Part shown: piece after piece, positions 1 to 7,765 of the stretch
Position numbering within the stretch: the stretch's first letter is position 1
Layout of the letters: every line of letters starts with the position of its first letter
NCBI RefSeq assembly: GCF_009379765.1
Contig: NZ_WHTD01000091.1
Location: 1-32,573, forward strand
DNA length: 32,573 nt
Reading direction: 5' to 3'
DNA from: Actinophytocola sp.
Lineage (GTDB): Bacteria; Actinomycetota; Actinomycetes; Mycobacteriales; Pseudonocardiaceae
Notes under the pieces: generated by a model
Database searches by the model: none
Told to the model about the DNA's origin: nothing
The model's input: the letters and a program-made list of their open reading frames with translations, nothing else
Position numbers and translations under genes: made by a program

Positions 1-381
1 CCCCGGAATTAAATGTTGGGGTCACGTGGGGACCGGAACGTTCTGTTTGGTCACGTACTTGTGGCTGGCTTGCGTCACGTTCCCCTGAGGTACGGTTGGG
101 ACGCCCACGGCCTGATGTGACCTCGAGGGTCATGACTGCTCGGCACGTACCGGTGGTTGGGTCGCATCCCGTTCCCCTTGGGTGCGGTTGGCAGGCACGC
201 GGTTCGTGCAGGCTCCCGCTCCGGGTCCGACCCTGGGCTCTCCCCTTGGGGGAAGGTCAAACCCCGCCCGCCCATCACCTTCCCGGCGCCACCGGAGTGG
301 CGCCATCCGGCCAGGCACTGCGGCTCGGCCTCGTCGACCAGGTCGTCGTCAACCGTGTTCCCATGGTGTTCGGTGAAAGCG
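1..381. other. Gene-free stretch with degenerate short repeats
   Basis: I see no convincing gene here. The long open frames are a by-product of high GC and lack a ribosome site or family likeness. The stretch holds three GTCACGT words (21-27, 50-56, 74-80) and a degenerate 22-bp direct repeat (78-99 and 170-191, three mismatches, beginning CGTTCCCCT). It also holds the hairpin listed separately at 285-304. It could be the 3' flank of recX plus part of a promoter region for a gene outside the window. Confidence 0.5.
285..304 (-). terminator. Terminator-like hairpin after recX
   Basis: GGCGCCAC and GTGGCGCC form a perfect 8-bp stem with a four-base loop, about 78 bases beyond the recX stop codon. 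There is no clear T-run, which is common for actinobacterial terminators. It is a plausible end for the recA-recX transcript. Confidence 0.45.
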
Positions 382-966
382 CTACCCGGGGCCGTCCAGC
401 AGGTCGGAGTCCTCGCCGGCGGCGCGTAGCTCGTCGCGGACCACGCGGAAGGCCAGGCCTTCGGAATAGTCGCGGCGGGCCAGCATTCCTACCAGCTTCC
501 GGATCCGGGCCGCATCGTCCGAGTCGGCCATCGTGCGGATTCGCTTGCGCACCAGCTGCCTCGCCCGTTCCTCCTCGGCCTCGGCGTCCACTGTGGCCAC
601 TGCCTCGGCGGCGACCGCGTCGTCGACACCCTTGCGGCGTAGCTCGGTGGCGAGTGCTCGCCGGCCGATTCCCTGGTGAGTGTGCCTGGATCGCACCCAT
701 ACCTCGGCGAAGGCGCTGTCGTCGACGAGGCCCACCTCGTCCAGGCGGCTGAGGACCTGGTCGGCGACGTCCTCCTCGATCTCCTTACGCAGCAAGGCTT
801 GGCGCAGCTCGGCCCGGGTCCTGGGCCGAACCGTGAGCAGGCGCAGGCAGATGTCCTTCGCCCGCTGGGCGGCGTCCACCTGCTCGGCGGCCGCCCGGCG
901 CTCTCCGGAGGACGAGTCGTCGCCCGTCCTCCGGTGTCCTCGCCGCTGGTGGCGCGGCTCGGTCAT
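382..966 (-). CDS. recX: Regulatory protein RecX
   Basis: RecX-family protein of 194 residues. RecX binds RecA filaments and limits recombinase and co-protease activity. The body has the expected three-helix repeats, with family-typical stretches such as RPRTRAELRQAL near residue 48, VDDSAFAEVWVRSR near 80 and GIGRRALATELRRKG near 98. The N-terminal ~30 residues are charged and probably disordered. The ATG lies four bases after the recA stop codon, so the two genes are almost certainly one transcript and translationally coupled. The same frame stays open into recA, but that part is only a shadow. Stop codon is TAG. Confidence is high because sequence and position agree. Confidence 0.95.
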   Translation of the reverse strand: MTEPRHQRRGHRRTGDDSSSGERRAAAEQVDAAQRAKDICLRLLTVRPRTRAELRQALLRKEIEEDVADQVLSRLDEVGLVDDSAFAEVWVRSRHTHQGIGRRALATELRRKGVDDAVAAEAVATVDAEAEEERARQLVRKRIRTMADSDDAARIRKLVGMLARRDYSEGLAFRVVRDELRAAGEDSDLLDGPG

Positions 967-970
967 CGGC

Positions 971-3127
971 TCAGAAGTCGACCGGGGCAGGGGCGGGCTC
1001 GGTGTCGGTGTCGTCGACGTCGAGCTTGGCGCCGATGCCGAGCTTGTCCTTGATCCGCTTCTCGATCTCGTTGGCCACGTCGGGGTTGTCGCGCAGGAAC
1101 TTGCGGGCGTTCTCCTTGCCCTGCCCCAGCTGGTCGCCCTCGTAGGTGTACCAGGCGCCCGACTTGCGCAGGATGCCCTGCTCGACGCCCATGTCGATGA
1201 GCGAGCCCTCACGGCTGACGCCCTTGCCGTAGAGGATGTCGAACTCGGCCTGCTTGAACGGCGGCGCCACCTTGTTCTTGACCACCTTGACGCGGGTGCG
1301 GTTGCCGACCGCCTCGCCGCCGTCCTTGAGGGTCTCGATGCGGCGCACGTCCAGGCGAACCGACGCGTAGAACTTGAGCGCCTTGCCACCCGTGGTGGTC
1401 TCGGGGCTGTTGTGCACCATGACGCCGTCGGCCAGGTAGTTATGTGACCCCTCGACCTCGATATCGTAGCGGCTCATGATGGGATAGTCCGTCTTCGACG
1501 TGATCTCGGTGACCCGTGCAGGCATGAGTTGCATAGTGGGCTCGACGAACTCCGGCTCCACCTTGAACTGATCACGGAACCGCGGCAGCAGCTTGTACTC
1601 CATGGACGGGTGCACGTAAGGCGCCACCAGGTTCTGGAACCGAGCCGAGGCGGCGGTGAACTGCAGGACAGGCACTTCGCGAGCACCGCGAATGGTGAGC
1701 TTCACATCGAGGTCGTACATGTCCCGCAGGTACTCCACGAGTCGTTCCCGGGAACCCGGGCTCATCGCCTCGACACAGATATCGATCCGTCCGCTTCCTC
1801 CCCTGGTACGTTCCTGAAGCCCCTTGGAACGGAGCGAGAAAGACCCGTCGTCCATGTACCACACCGCGAGCGCCAGCGGGGTCAATGCCTTGAGGTAGTC
1901 CCAGGACAGGTGCTTCTTCCCGTCGCCGAAATAGACCGCCTTCCGCAACTCGCCGAGCTCCGCCAGTGGTGTGAAGTCCGCGAACGCCGCACCCTTCGCA
2001 TTGGTTCGGCGGGAGTGCGGAACGTTCTCGAGCAGCGACAACTTCCATTCGAGGTAGGCCACCTGCTTGACTCCGTGCCCCATCCGCAACCGAGCGCTGT
2101 CGGAATCCGAGCGAAGCGGCTTCGAAAGTGCACTGTCTCCCATGAGCGAGCCGAGGATCACCTCCCACTGTTGGTCGCTGAGCAGGCATGGCTGAGCCAG
2201 CATCACCCGGTCGCCAACCTGGATATCGCCGGCTTCACGCCAGCCCCCCGGGGTGCGGATGAGGTGGTTGCGGGTCATGGCCAAGCTGGCATGTCCGCGC
2301 CCCGATCCCCCGCCAGCACGGTCGACCTTGAAGTGGAGGAATTCCTCGGTTTTACCATTGTTGAACCAGTTGACCACCTTGCGCGGAACGATGCGGTCGG
2401 TCTTCGGGTCGTACGACATCACCTCGACCGGCAACTTCTGGTTGACGATCTTGCCGAGCTTTTCCTGGGTACCATCTGCCAGCGTGACCTTGGTATACCA
2501 AGATCCACAGCCAAACATCACACCGATCTTCTCGCGCAGCTGGTTGATGAAGACGGCGGTGGTGCCGGAGTTGCTGAGCGCGCCGGCGAGCTTGCGCAGC
2601 GCCTGGCTCATCAGCCGGGCCTGCAGGCCGACGTGGCTGTCGCCCATCTCGCCTTCGATCTCCGCGCGCGGCACGAGCGCGGCGACCGAGTCGATGACGA
2701 GGATGTCCAGCGCGCCGGAGCGGATCAGCATGTCCGCGATCTCCAGCGCCTGCTCGCCGGTGTCCGGCTGGGACACCAGCAGTGCGTCGGTGTCGACGCC
2801 GAGGTTCTTGGCGTACTCGGGATCGAGCGCGTGCTCGGCGTCGATGAACGCCGCGATGCCGCCGGCCTTCTGCGCGTTGGCCACCGCGTGCAGGGCCAGC
2901 GACGTCTTGCCGGACGACTCCGGGCCGAAGATCTCCACGACCCGGCCGCGCGGCAGACCGCCGATGCCCAGCGCCACGTCCAGCGCGATGGAGCCGGTGG
3001 GGATGACCTCGATCGGCGCGCGGCTCTCGTCGCCGAGACGCATCACCGACCCCTTGCCGAAGTTCTTGTCGATCTGGGCGAGGGCCAGGTCGAGCGCCTT
3101 CGTGCGATCGGGTGCTGCTGGTGCCAT
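971..3127 (-). CDS. recA: Recombinase RecA with an in-frame intein
   Basis: RecA carries out strand exchange in homologous recombination and triggers LexA self-cleavage. The precursor is 718 residues: RecA extein (1-206 and 574-718, 351 residues together) split by a 367-residue intein (207-573). Walker A GPESSGKT is at 68-75; the DNA-binding loop region resumes after the intein with SPETTTGGKALKFY; the C-terminus is acidic. The start was placed at the ATG giving MAPAAPDRTKAL because AAGGTGG lies 7-8 bases upstream and the upstream in-frame extension is not RecA-like. recX follows after four bases. A LexA box and a PafBC-type promoter lie upstream. Function depends on protein splicing of the precursor. 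Confidence 0.97.
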   Translation of the reverse strand: MAPAAPDRTKALDLALAQIDKNFGKGSVMRLGDESRAPIEVIPTGSIALDVALGIGGLPRGRVVEIFGPESSGKTSLALHAVANAQKAGGIAAFIDAEHALDPEYAKNLGVDTDALLVSQPDTGEQALEIADMLIRSGALDILVIDSVAALVPRAEIEGEMGDSHVGLQARLMSQALRKLAGALSNSGTTAVFINQLREKIGVMFGCGSWYTKVTLADGTQEKLGKIVNQKLPVEVMSYDPKTDRIVPRKVVNWFNNGKTEEFLHFKVDRAGGGSGRGHASLAMTRNHLIRTPGGWREAGDIQVGDRVMLAQPCLLSDQQWEVILGSLMGDSALSKPLRSDSDSARLRMGHGVKQVAYLEWKLSLLENVPHSRRTNAKGAAFADFTPLAELGELRKAVYFGDGKKHLSWDYLKALTPLALAVWYMDDGSFSLRSKGLQERTRGGSGRIDICVEAMSPGSRERLVEYLRDMYDLDVKLTIRGAREVPVLQFTAASARFQNLVAPYVHPSMEYKLLPRFRDQFKVEPEFVEPTMQLMPARVTEITSKTDYPIMSRYDIEVEGSHNYLADGVMVHNSPETTTGGKALKFYASVRLDVRRIETLKDGGEAVGNRTRVKVVKNKVAPPFKQAEFDILYGKGVSREGSLIDMGVEQGILRKSGAWYTYEGDQLGQGKENARKFLRDNPDVANEIEKRIKDKLGIGAKLDVDDTDTEPAPAPVDF
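1409..2509 (-). mobile_element. RecA intein with LAGLIDADG homing endonuclease
   Basis: Encodes residues 207-573 of the RecA precursor. It begins with Cys (CGSWYTKVTLADG), ends with HN, and is followed by Ser as the first C-extein residue, all required for protein splicing. Block B TRNHLIRTPGGW is at 285-296. Two LAGLIDADG-type helices are present, ILGSLMGDSAL at 324-334 and a WYMDDGS motif near 423-429, both keeping the acidic residue, so the endonuclease may be active. The insertion point, between MFG and SPETTTGG, and the sequence resemble the M. leprae RecA intein (site b), not that of M. tuberculosis, which interrupts RecA farther downstream. The base composition is visibly less GC-rich than the flanks, fitting horizontal arrival. 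Confidence 0.95.
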
Positions 3128-3176
3128 CTGAGATCCACCTTGGTTGTGTCGAGACCGTTTCGAACTCACGCTGCCG

Positions 3177-3199
3177 ACGCTACGGTCAGGGACCGACAA
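3177..3199 (-). promoter_or_regulatory. PafBC-type (RecA-NDp) promoter of recA
   Basis: On the minus strand the sequence reads TTGTCGGTC, eight bases, TAGCGT. It matches TTGTCRGTG-N8-TANNNT at all but one fixed position. Transcription would start near 3170, about 43 bases before the recA ATG. Mycobacterial recA also has a LexA-independent promoter of this type nearest the gene. Confidence 0.8.
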
Positions 3200-3258
3200 T
3201 TCCGGACGACGGGGCCGATCTGTGGATCGACGACCCTGTTGTGGATAAGTAGGCTAGC

Positions 3259-3272
3259 CGAACGCTTGTTCG
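3259..3272. promoter_or_regulatory. LexA (SOS) box upstream of recA
   Basis: CGAACGCTTGTTCG has perfect CGAAC-N4-GTTCG arms, the actinobacterial LexA operator. It lies about 130 bases before the recA start and upstream of the PafBC-type promoter, the same order as the two promoters of mycobacterial recA. Confidence 0.85.
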
Positions 3273-3330
3273 AGCGCGCGGCGACACGCCGTTGGTATCC
3301 TGCGCGGCTCGCGGCGGGGTCAGCGGCGGG

Positions 3331-3525
3331 TCAGCGGCGCTCCAGCGGCACCTCGAAGGTGTCGCACACGGCGCGCCAGATCTCCTTGGCGGACACCCCG
3401 GCCTCCAGCGCCTGGTCCACCGTGCGGTTGCCCAGCGCGCTGAACACGTGGTCGCGGGCGAGCATGTCGGCGCGGATCTCGCCGAACTCCTCGGCCATCA
3501 TCTTGCGAAAGGCGGTGATACGCAT
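3331..3525 (-). CDS. DUF3046 family protein
   Basis: Small protein of 64 residues beginning MRITAFRKMMAEEFGEIRA, a close match in length and sequence to the DUF3046 family (M. tuberculosis Rv2738c lies at the same place next to recA). Function is unknown. The start is the ATG at 3525; a longer frame exists upstream, but the family begins with MR(I/L)T. A TAGGGT element seven bases before the ATG would give a leaderless mRNA. The gene ends about 58 bases before the recA LexA box, so it could also read into recA. Confidence 0.85.
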   Translation of the reverse strand: MRITAFRKMMAEEFGEIRADMLARDHVFSALGNRTVDQALEAGVSAKEIWRAVCDTFEVPLERR

Positions 3526-3532
3526 CGACACC

Positions 3533-3538
3533 ACCCTA
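3533..3538 (-). promoter_or_regulatory. Possible -10 element for leaderless DUF3046 mRNA
   Basis: TAGGGT on the minus strand fits TANNNT and is followed by seven bases and the ATG of the DUF3046 gene. Transcription would therefore start at or next to the ATG. No convincing -35 element was seen. Confidence 0.35.
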
Positions 3539-3560
3539 CGAGACCGGAAGAATGCCCGGC

Positions 3561-3671
3561 ATGGACCTGTCACCGACCAGCCTGGAGTCGATCCTCCTCG
3601 AGATCGCCATCATCGTCGGGCTGATCGTGACGATCGTGCTGGGTGTGCGGGCGCTGCGTAACCGTCGTTAG
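3561..3671 (+). CDS. Small single-span membrane protein (36 aa)
   Basis: I do not recognise a family. The ORF encodes 36 residues: a polar start (MDLSPTSLE), one hydrophobic segment of about 20 residues rich in Ile, Leu and Val, and a basic end (RALRNRR). That is the layout of a small membrane protein with the positive end probably inside. GGAAG lies ten bases before the ATG; an ATG three codons earlier is too close to this site. Nearly all codons end in G or C, which supports real coding. It is divergent from the DUF3046 gene and its stop codon overlaps the convergent VOC gene by four bases. Confidence 0.55.
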   Translation: MDLSPTSLESILLEIAIIVGLIVTIVLGVRALRNRR

Positions 3672-4054
3672 CGCGGCTGGATGAGGTCCCAGCGGTTGCC
3701 GTAGAGGTCGAGGAACACCGCCACCGTGCCGTAGGGCTCGTGCCGGGGCGGCTCGGCGAACCGCACGCCGGCGGCCAGCATCCGCTCGTGGTCGCGGGCG
3801 AAGTCGTCGGTGTTCAGGAAGAGCCCCACCCGCCCGCCGGTCTGGTCGCCGACGCGGGCCTCCTGCTCCTGGCCGTCGGCCTTGGCCAGCAGCAGACCGG
3901 TCTCACGCGAGCCGGCCGGGGCGACGACCACCCACCGCTTGCCCGCACCCGTCGGGGTGTTCTCGCGCAGCTCGAAGCCGAGCACCGCGACGTAGAACGC
4001 GATCGCCTCGTCGTAGTCGCGCACGACGAGGGCCACCAGCCCGAGATGCGGCAT
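3668..4054 (-). CDS. VOC family (glyoxalase/bleomycin-resistance) protein
   Basis: 128-residue single-domain VOC protein. The N-terminal MPHLGLVALVVRDYDEAIAF and C-terminal FLDLYGNRWDLIQ are the usual beta-alpha-beta-beta-beta module ends. Such proteins are metal-dependent lyases, dioxygenases or small-molecule binding proteins; the substrate cannot be told from sequence. The ATG follows the stop codon of the preceding Hsp70-like gene with a one-base gap (TGACATG), so it is the last gene of that operon and is translationally coupled. Confidence 0.88.
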   Translation of the reverse strand: MPHLGLVALVVRDYDEAIAFYVAVLGFELRENTPTGAGKRWVVVAPAGSRETGLLLAKADGQEQEARVGDQTGGRVGLFLNTDDFARDHERMLAAGVRFAEPPRHEPYGTVAVFLDLYGNRWDLIQPR

Positions 4055-4055
4055 G

Positions 4056-5855
4056 TCAGGTCCCCGGCTGGACGTTGTCGGCGAAGAAGTCGGCCAGCGT
4101 GTCCGGGGTGAAGTCGTCGCCGGACGCGCGCAGGTCGGTCTTGGTGAGCCAGCCGACCAGCGGACGGTCCGCCACGGTGAACACCAGCATCCCGGTGCCG
4201 CCGCTCACCCCCGCGCGAAACCGGCCGTCCAGCCCGTTCCCGCGCCAGTCGGCCTCGACGTGGCTGCCCTCGGTCATGTTGCCGAGCTGGACGTCGGCGA
4301 CCTTCGCGGCGTCCCGCACCGAAGCCACGTGCGCGTAGCTGACCTGGTAGTCGTCGGAGAGCGCGCAGGAGACGTCCGCGCCGGAGTCCGCCTCGGCCGG
4401 GCGGCACTCGTCGCTGTCGGCGACCGCGCCGGCGAGCTGGCGCAGGCACCGGCTGAAGCCCTGGTTGTCGGTGTCGCCCTTCTGCTGGCAGTCCTCGGCG
4501 GTCGGCAGGTCGCCGGCCGGCCGGAGCAGGAACACCGCGCCCACCGCGGCGATCGCGAGCACCACGACCGCGGCGATGCCGAGCCACGCGGTGCGCCGGG
4601 AGGACCGGTTCCGCGGAGGCCCGGGCGGGGGCGCGACCCGGCCCGGGAACGCGGCCGGCAGCGGCGGTCCCGGCTGGAGCTGCGGACCGCTGGGCGGGCC
4701 GGTTGGCGGGCCGAGCGGGCGCGCCGGCGGCACGCCGGGTGGCGGCGTCGGCACGCCGGCCAGGTTGCGGGTGCGCAGGCTGACGCCCTCCTGCGTCATG
4801 TGGTGCGCGCCCAGCGCGACGGCGGTCTCCGGCTGGTCGAGGCTGGTGGGGACCACCCGCAGCTGCTCGGCGATCAGGGTCGCGATCAGCGGGATCCGGC
4901 TGGAGCCGCCGACGAGATAGATGCCGGCGAGGCGGTCCGGGGACAGGCCGGTGGTGCGGATCGTGCCCGCGAGGAGCTCGACACTGCGCAGCAGGCTGGG
5001 CCGGATCAGCGCCTCGAGCTCGACGCGGGTGACCAGGATGTCCGGGAACGGCTCCGGCAGCGGGACCTCGGTCTGCGGGTGCCGGGACAGCGACTCCTTG
5101 GCGGACCTGACGTCCTCGGCCATGGCCCGCCTGGCGCGGCGGTCCGCGGTCGACTCGGGGCGGAGCATGTGCTGCCAGCGGCCGGGGTCGCGGACGGACA
5201 CCTCGCGGCCGACGTGCTCGAGGAGTGCCTGGTCGACGTCGAGGCCGCCGAGGTCGGGCAGGCCGGCCTCGGCGAGGACGGTGAAGCCGTTCTGGGTGGC
5301 CCCGACGACGGCGACGTCGAAGGTGCCGGCGCCGAGGTCGTAGACGGCGAGTGCCTGGCCGGGGCGCAGGTGCTGGCCGGGGAAGGAGGCGAAGTGCGCC
5401 GCGGCGGCGACCGGCTCGGGCACCAGGACCAGCGACGGGCCGAGCCCGGCCAGGCGCGCGGCGGCGAGCAGGACGTTGCGGCGGGCCGGTCCCCACTGGG
5501 CGGGGTGGGTCAGCCGAACCTCGTCGGGCTGCGCGCCGCCGAGCTGCCGGGAGGTCTCCTCGGCGACCCGGCGCAGGACGGCGGCGAGCGCGTCGGTGAC
5601 CGGCACGACGACATCGCCGAGCAGCAAGGTCCCTTCGTCGACCCGGCGTTTGGGGTTGGGCTCGAACCGGGCGGGGTCCAGCCGGGCCCGCCGCTCGGCG
5701 TCCCGCCCGACGACGAGGTTCCCGCCGTCCGCCGCGAAGGCCGCCGACGGCATGGTCGCCGCCCCGTCGACCTCGACGACCCGAGGCGGCCGGCCGTGCG
5801 CCGACAGGACGGCAACTGTGTTGGAGGTCCCCAGGTCCACCGAAAGGACGGTCAC
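4056..5855 (-). CDS. Hsp70-like ATPase with membrane anchor and ectodomain (copy 1)
   Basis: 599-residue protein with an actin-fold Hsp70-type ATPase domain at about 1-360. Visible motifs are phosphate-1 DLGTSNT, phosphate-2 YDLGAGTFDVAVV and adenosine motif YLVGGSSRIPLI. There is no Hsp70 substrate-binding domain. A Pro/Gly-rich linker (about 365-415) leads to one membrane span (about 422-445), then a 150-residue outside domain with four Cys. The ATPase is probably cytoplasmic and the tail extracytoplasmic. Start is GTG preceded by GAGGGAG. It is third in a tandem of three paralogues; the tail is related to that of copy 3, not copy 2. Function is unknown; ATP-driven envelope signalling is a guess. 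Confidence 0.88.
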   Translation of the reverse strand: MTVLSVDLGTSNTVAVLSAHGRPPRVVEVDGAATMPSAAFAADGGNLVVGRDAERRARLDPARFEPNPKRRVDEGTLLLGDVVVPVTDALAAVLRRVAEETSRQLGGAQPDEVRLTHPAQWGPARRNVLLAAARLAGLGPSLVLVPEPVAAAAHFASFPGQHLRPGQALAVYDLGAGTFDVAVVGATQNGFTVLAEAGLPDLGGLDVDQALLEHVGREVSVRDPGRWQHMLRPESTADRRARRAMAEDVRSAKESLSRHPQTEVPLPEPFPDILVTRVELEALIRPSLLRSVELLAGTIRTTGLSPDRLAGIYLVGGSSRIPLIATLIAEQLRVVPTSLDQPETAVALGAHHMTQEGVSLRTRNLAGVPTPPPGVPPARPLGPPTGPPSGPQLQPGPPLPAAFPGRVAPPPGPPRNRSSRRTAWLGIAAVVVLAIAAVGAVFLLRPAGDLPTAEDCQQKGDTDNQGFSRCLRQLAGAVADSDECRPAEADSGADVSCALSDDYQVSYAHVASVRDAAKVADVQLGNMTEGSHVEADWRGNGLDGRFRAGVSGGTGMLVFTVADRPLVGWLTKTDLRASGDDFTPDTLADFFADNVQPGT

Positions 5856-5876
5856 AGCTCTCCCTCGCTCGGACCG

Positions 5877-7688
5877 CTACGCGTCCGGCAGGTTATCGAA
5901 CGTGGACCCGAGGAGGGCCCGAGCCGCCGAACAGGCGTCGCCTCCGCCGGCGAGGTCCACATCGGCGGAGAGGCCGGCGTCGGGCTGGTACTGCACGCCC
6001 ACCACGCAGCCGGACCCGGTCTCCTCGGTGCTGACGGGATTGTTGTCGAACTCCGTACCCGCCTCGGTGGAGCCCCGTGGTGCCCACCGTCCCACCGTGA
6101 TGGTGGCCCTGGCCGGTTGCTCGGTGGCATCGGCGCTCTTCCAGGCACAGAGCTCCTGCGGGTCGCCGTAGGGCGGGCCGGTGACCGAACCGCCGCCTTC
6201 CAGCACGAGGTCGACGCCGAGCGCCGACCGGACGTCGTCGTCGACGAAGACGTCGCACACGACGCCGGCCTGCGGTATCTGCTTCGTGTGGAGGGCGTCC
6301 TCGTCGACCGACAGCAGGTACACGATCCGCCAGACACCCAACGCGGCAACGAGCAGCACGACCACGGCCGGAACGAGGATCGCCCACAGCGGCACCTTGC
6401 GGCGGTTCGCCGTGGCCGGCGCCGGTCGCGGCGCGAAGCCCGTGCTGTACCGCGGGGCCGCCCACGCCGGTGTGGGCGGCCTCGTCGGCCCCACCGGCCC
6501 CACCGGCCTCGTCGGCCTCGTCGGGGGTGCCGGTGGGCGGGGTGGGGGCGTGATGCTCGTGGTGCGGTCGTCCGCTCCGGCGACCGCGGGCGGGAGGTTC
6601 TCCGTGCGCGGGCTCATACCCTCGCGCGGAACGTGGTGCGCGCCGAGCGCGACGGCCGTCTCGGGTTGGTCGAGGTTGGTCGGCATGATGCGCAGCTGCT
6701 CGGCGATCAGGGCGGCCACCAGGGGGATCCGGCTCGAGCCGCCGACCAGGTAGATGCCCGCCAGGCCTCCGGGCGGCAGGCCCGCGGAACGCACGGTGGC
6801 CGCCAGCAGCTCCGTGCTGCGCAGCAGGTTCGGCCGGATCAGCGCCTCCAGCTCCGCCCGCGTGACCAGCACGTCCTCGAACGGCTCCGGCAGCGGCAGG
6901 TCCGTCTGCGGATGCCCGGACAGCGCCTCCTTCGCCGCCCGCACGTCCTCGCGGAGCGTCCGCTGCGCGCGCCGGTCCGCGGTCGACACGGGACGCATCA
7001 GGCGCTGCCAACCGTGCGGGTCCCGGTGCGACACCTGGCGACCGACGTGCGCCAGCAACGCCTGGTCCACGTCGAGCCCACCCAGGTCCGGCAGGCCGGC
7101 CTCGGCCAGCACCGTGAAGCCCGACCCGCTCGCGCCGACGACCGCGACGTCGAAGGTTCCCGCGCCCAGGTCGTACACCGCGAGCGCCTGGCCGGCCGCG
7201 AGCGCCTGCCCCGGGAACGACGCGAAGTGCGCGGCCGCGGCGACCGGTTCCGGGACGAGCACCAGGTTCGCGCCCAGGCCCGCCTGCCGCGCCGCGGACA
7301 GCAACACGTTGCGCCGCACCGGACCCCACTGCGCCGGATGCGTCAGCCGCACCTCGTCCGGCCGTGCGCCGCCGAGCTGGCGGACCGTCTCCGCCGAGAC
7401 CTTGCCCAGCACCGCCGCGAACGCGTCGGTGACCGGCACGACCCGGTCGCCGAGCAGCAGCGTGCCCTCGTCGACGCGGCGCTTCGGGTTGGGCTCGAAC
7501 CGGGCCGGCTCGAGCCGGGCCCTGCGCTCGGCCTCGCGACCGACGACCAGGGTCCCGTCCTCGGCCGCGAACAGCGCGGACGGCGTCGCCGCCGAGCCGT
7601 CGACCTCGACGACCCGCGGCGGCCGGCCGTGCGCGGCCAGCACGGCGACGGTGTTCGACGTACCGAGATCGACGGACAGGATCGACAC
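5877..7688 (-). CDS. Hsp70-like ATPase with membrane anchor and different ectodomain (copy 2)
   Basis: 603 residues. The ATPase domain is closely similar to the neighbouring copies (DLGTSNT, YDLGAGTFDVAVV, YLVGGSSRIPLV), followed by a Pro/Thr/Arg linker and one membrane span at about 432-458. The last ~143 residues differ entirely from copies 1 and 3. They carry four Cys in an order (VVCDVF, LCAWKS, GCVVG, DACSAAR) that recalls secreted DUF3558-type domains; that link is inference. Start chosen is GTG, with a strong GGGGG just upstream and agreement with the other copies; an in-frame ATG lies five codons earlier. The next gene follows after 21 bases. Confidence 0.87.
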   Translation of the reverse strand: MSILSVDLGTSNTVAVLAAHGRPPRVVEVDGSAATPSALFAAEDGTLVVGREAERRARLEPARFEPNPKRRVDEGTLLLGDRVVPVTDAFAAVLGKVSAETVRQLGGARPDEVRLTHPAQWGPVRRNVLLSAARQAGLGANLVLVPEPVAAAAHFASFPGQALAAGQALAVYDLGAGTFDVAVVGASGSGFTVLAEAGLPDLGGLDVDQALLAHVGRQVSHRDPHGWQRLMRPVSTADRRAQRTLREDVRAAKEALSGHPQTDLPLPEPFEDVLVTRAELEALIRPNLLRSTELLAATVRSAGLPPGGLAGIYLVGGSSRIPLVAALIAEQLRIMPTNLDQPETAVALGAHHVPREGMSPRTENLPPAVAGADDRTTSITPPPRPPAPPTRPTRPVGPVGPTRPPTPAWAAPRYSTGFAPRPAPATANRRKVPLWAILVPAVVVLLVAALGVWRIVYLLSVDEDALHTKQIPQAGVVCDVFVDDDVRSALGVDLVLEGGGSVTGPPYGDPQELCAWKSADATEQPARATITVGRWAPRGSTEAGTEFDNNPVSTEETGSGCVVGVQYQPDAGLSADVDLAGGGDACSAARALLGSTFDNLPDA

Positions 7689-7765
7689 AGCGCACCCCCA
7701 CATACACTGACAGTTATCTCGTGCATGATGCCGCGCCCCCACGGCCACGTGCGGATGCGCGACCT

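Noticed and set aside
96..752. Plus-strand open frame spanning the recX 3' end
   Set aside because: It overlaps the real recX on the other strand, and its translation is low-complexity Arg/Pro with no recognisable domain.
7705..7713. CTGTCAGTG upstream of Hsp70 copy 2 as a PafBC promoter
   Set aside because: The upstream half matches, but eight bases on there is GGTGCG, not TANNNT.
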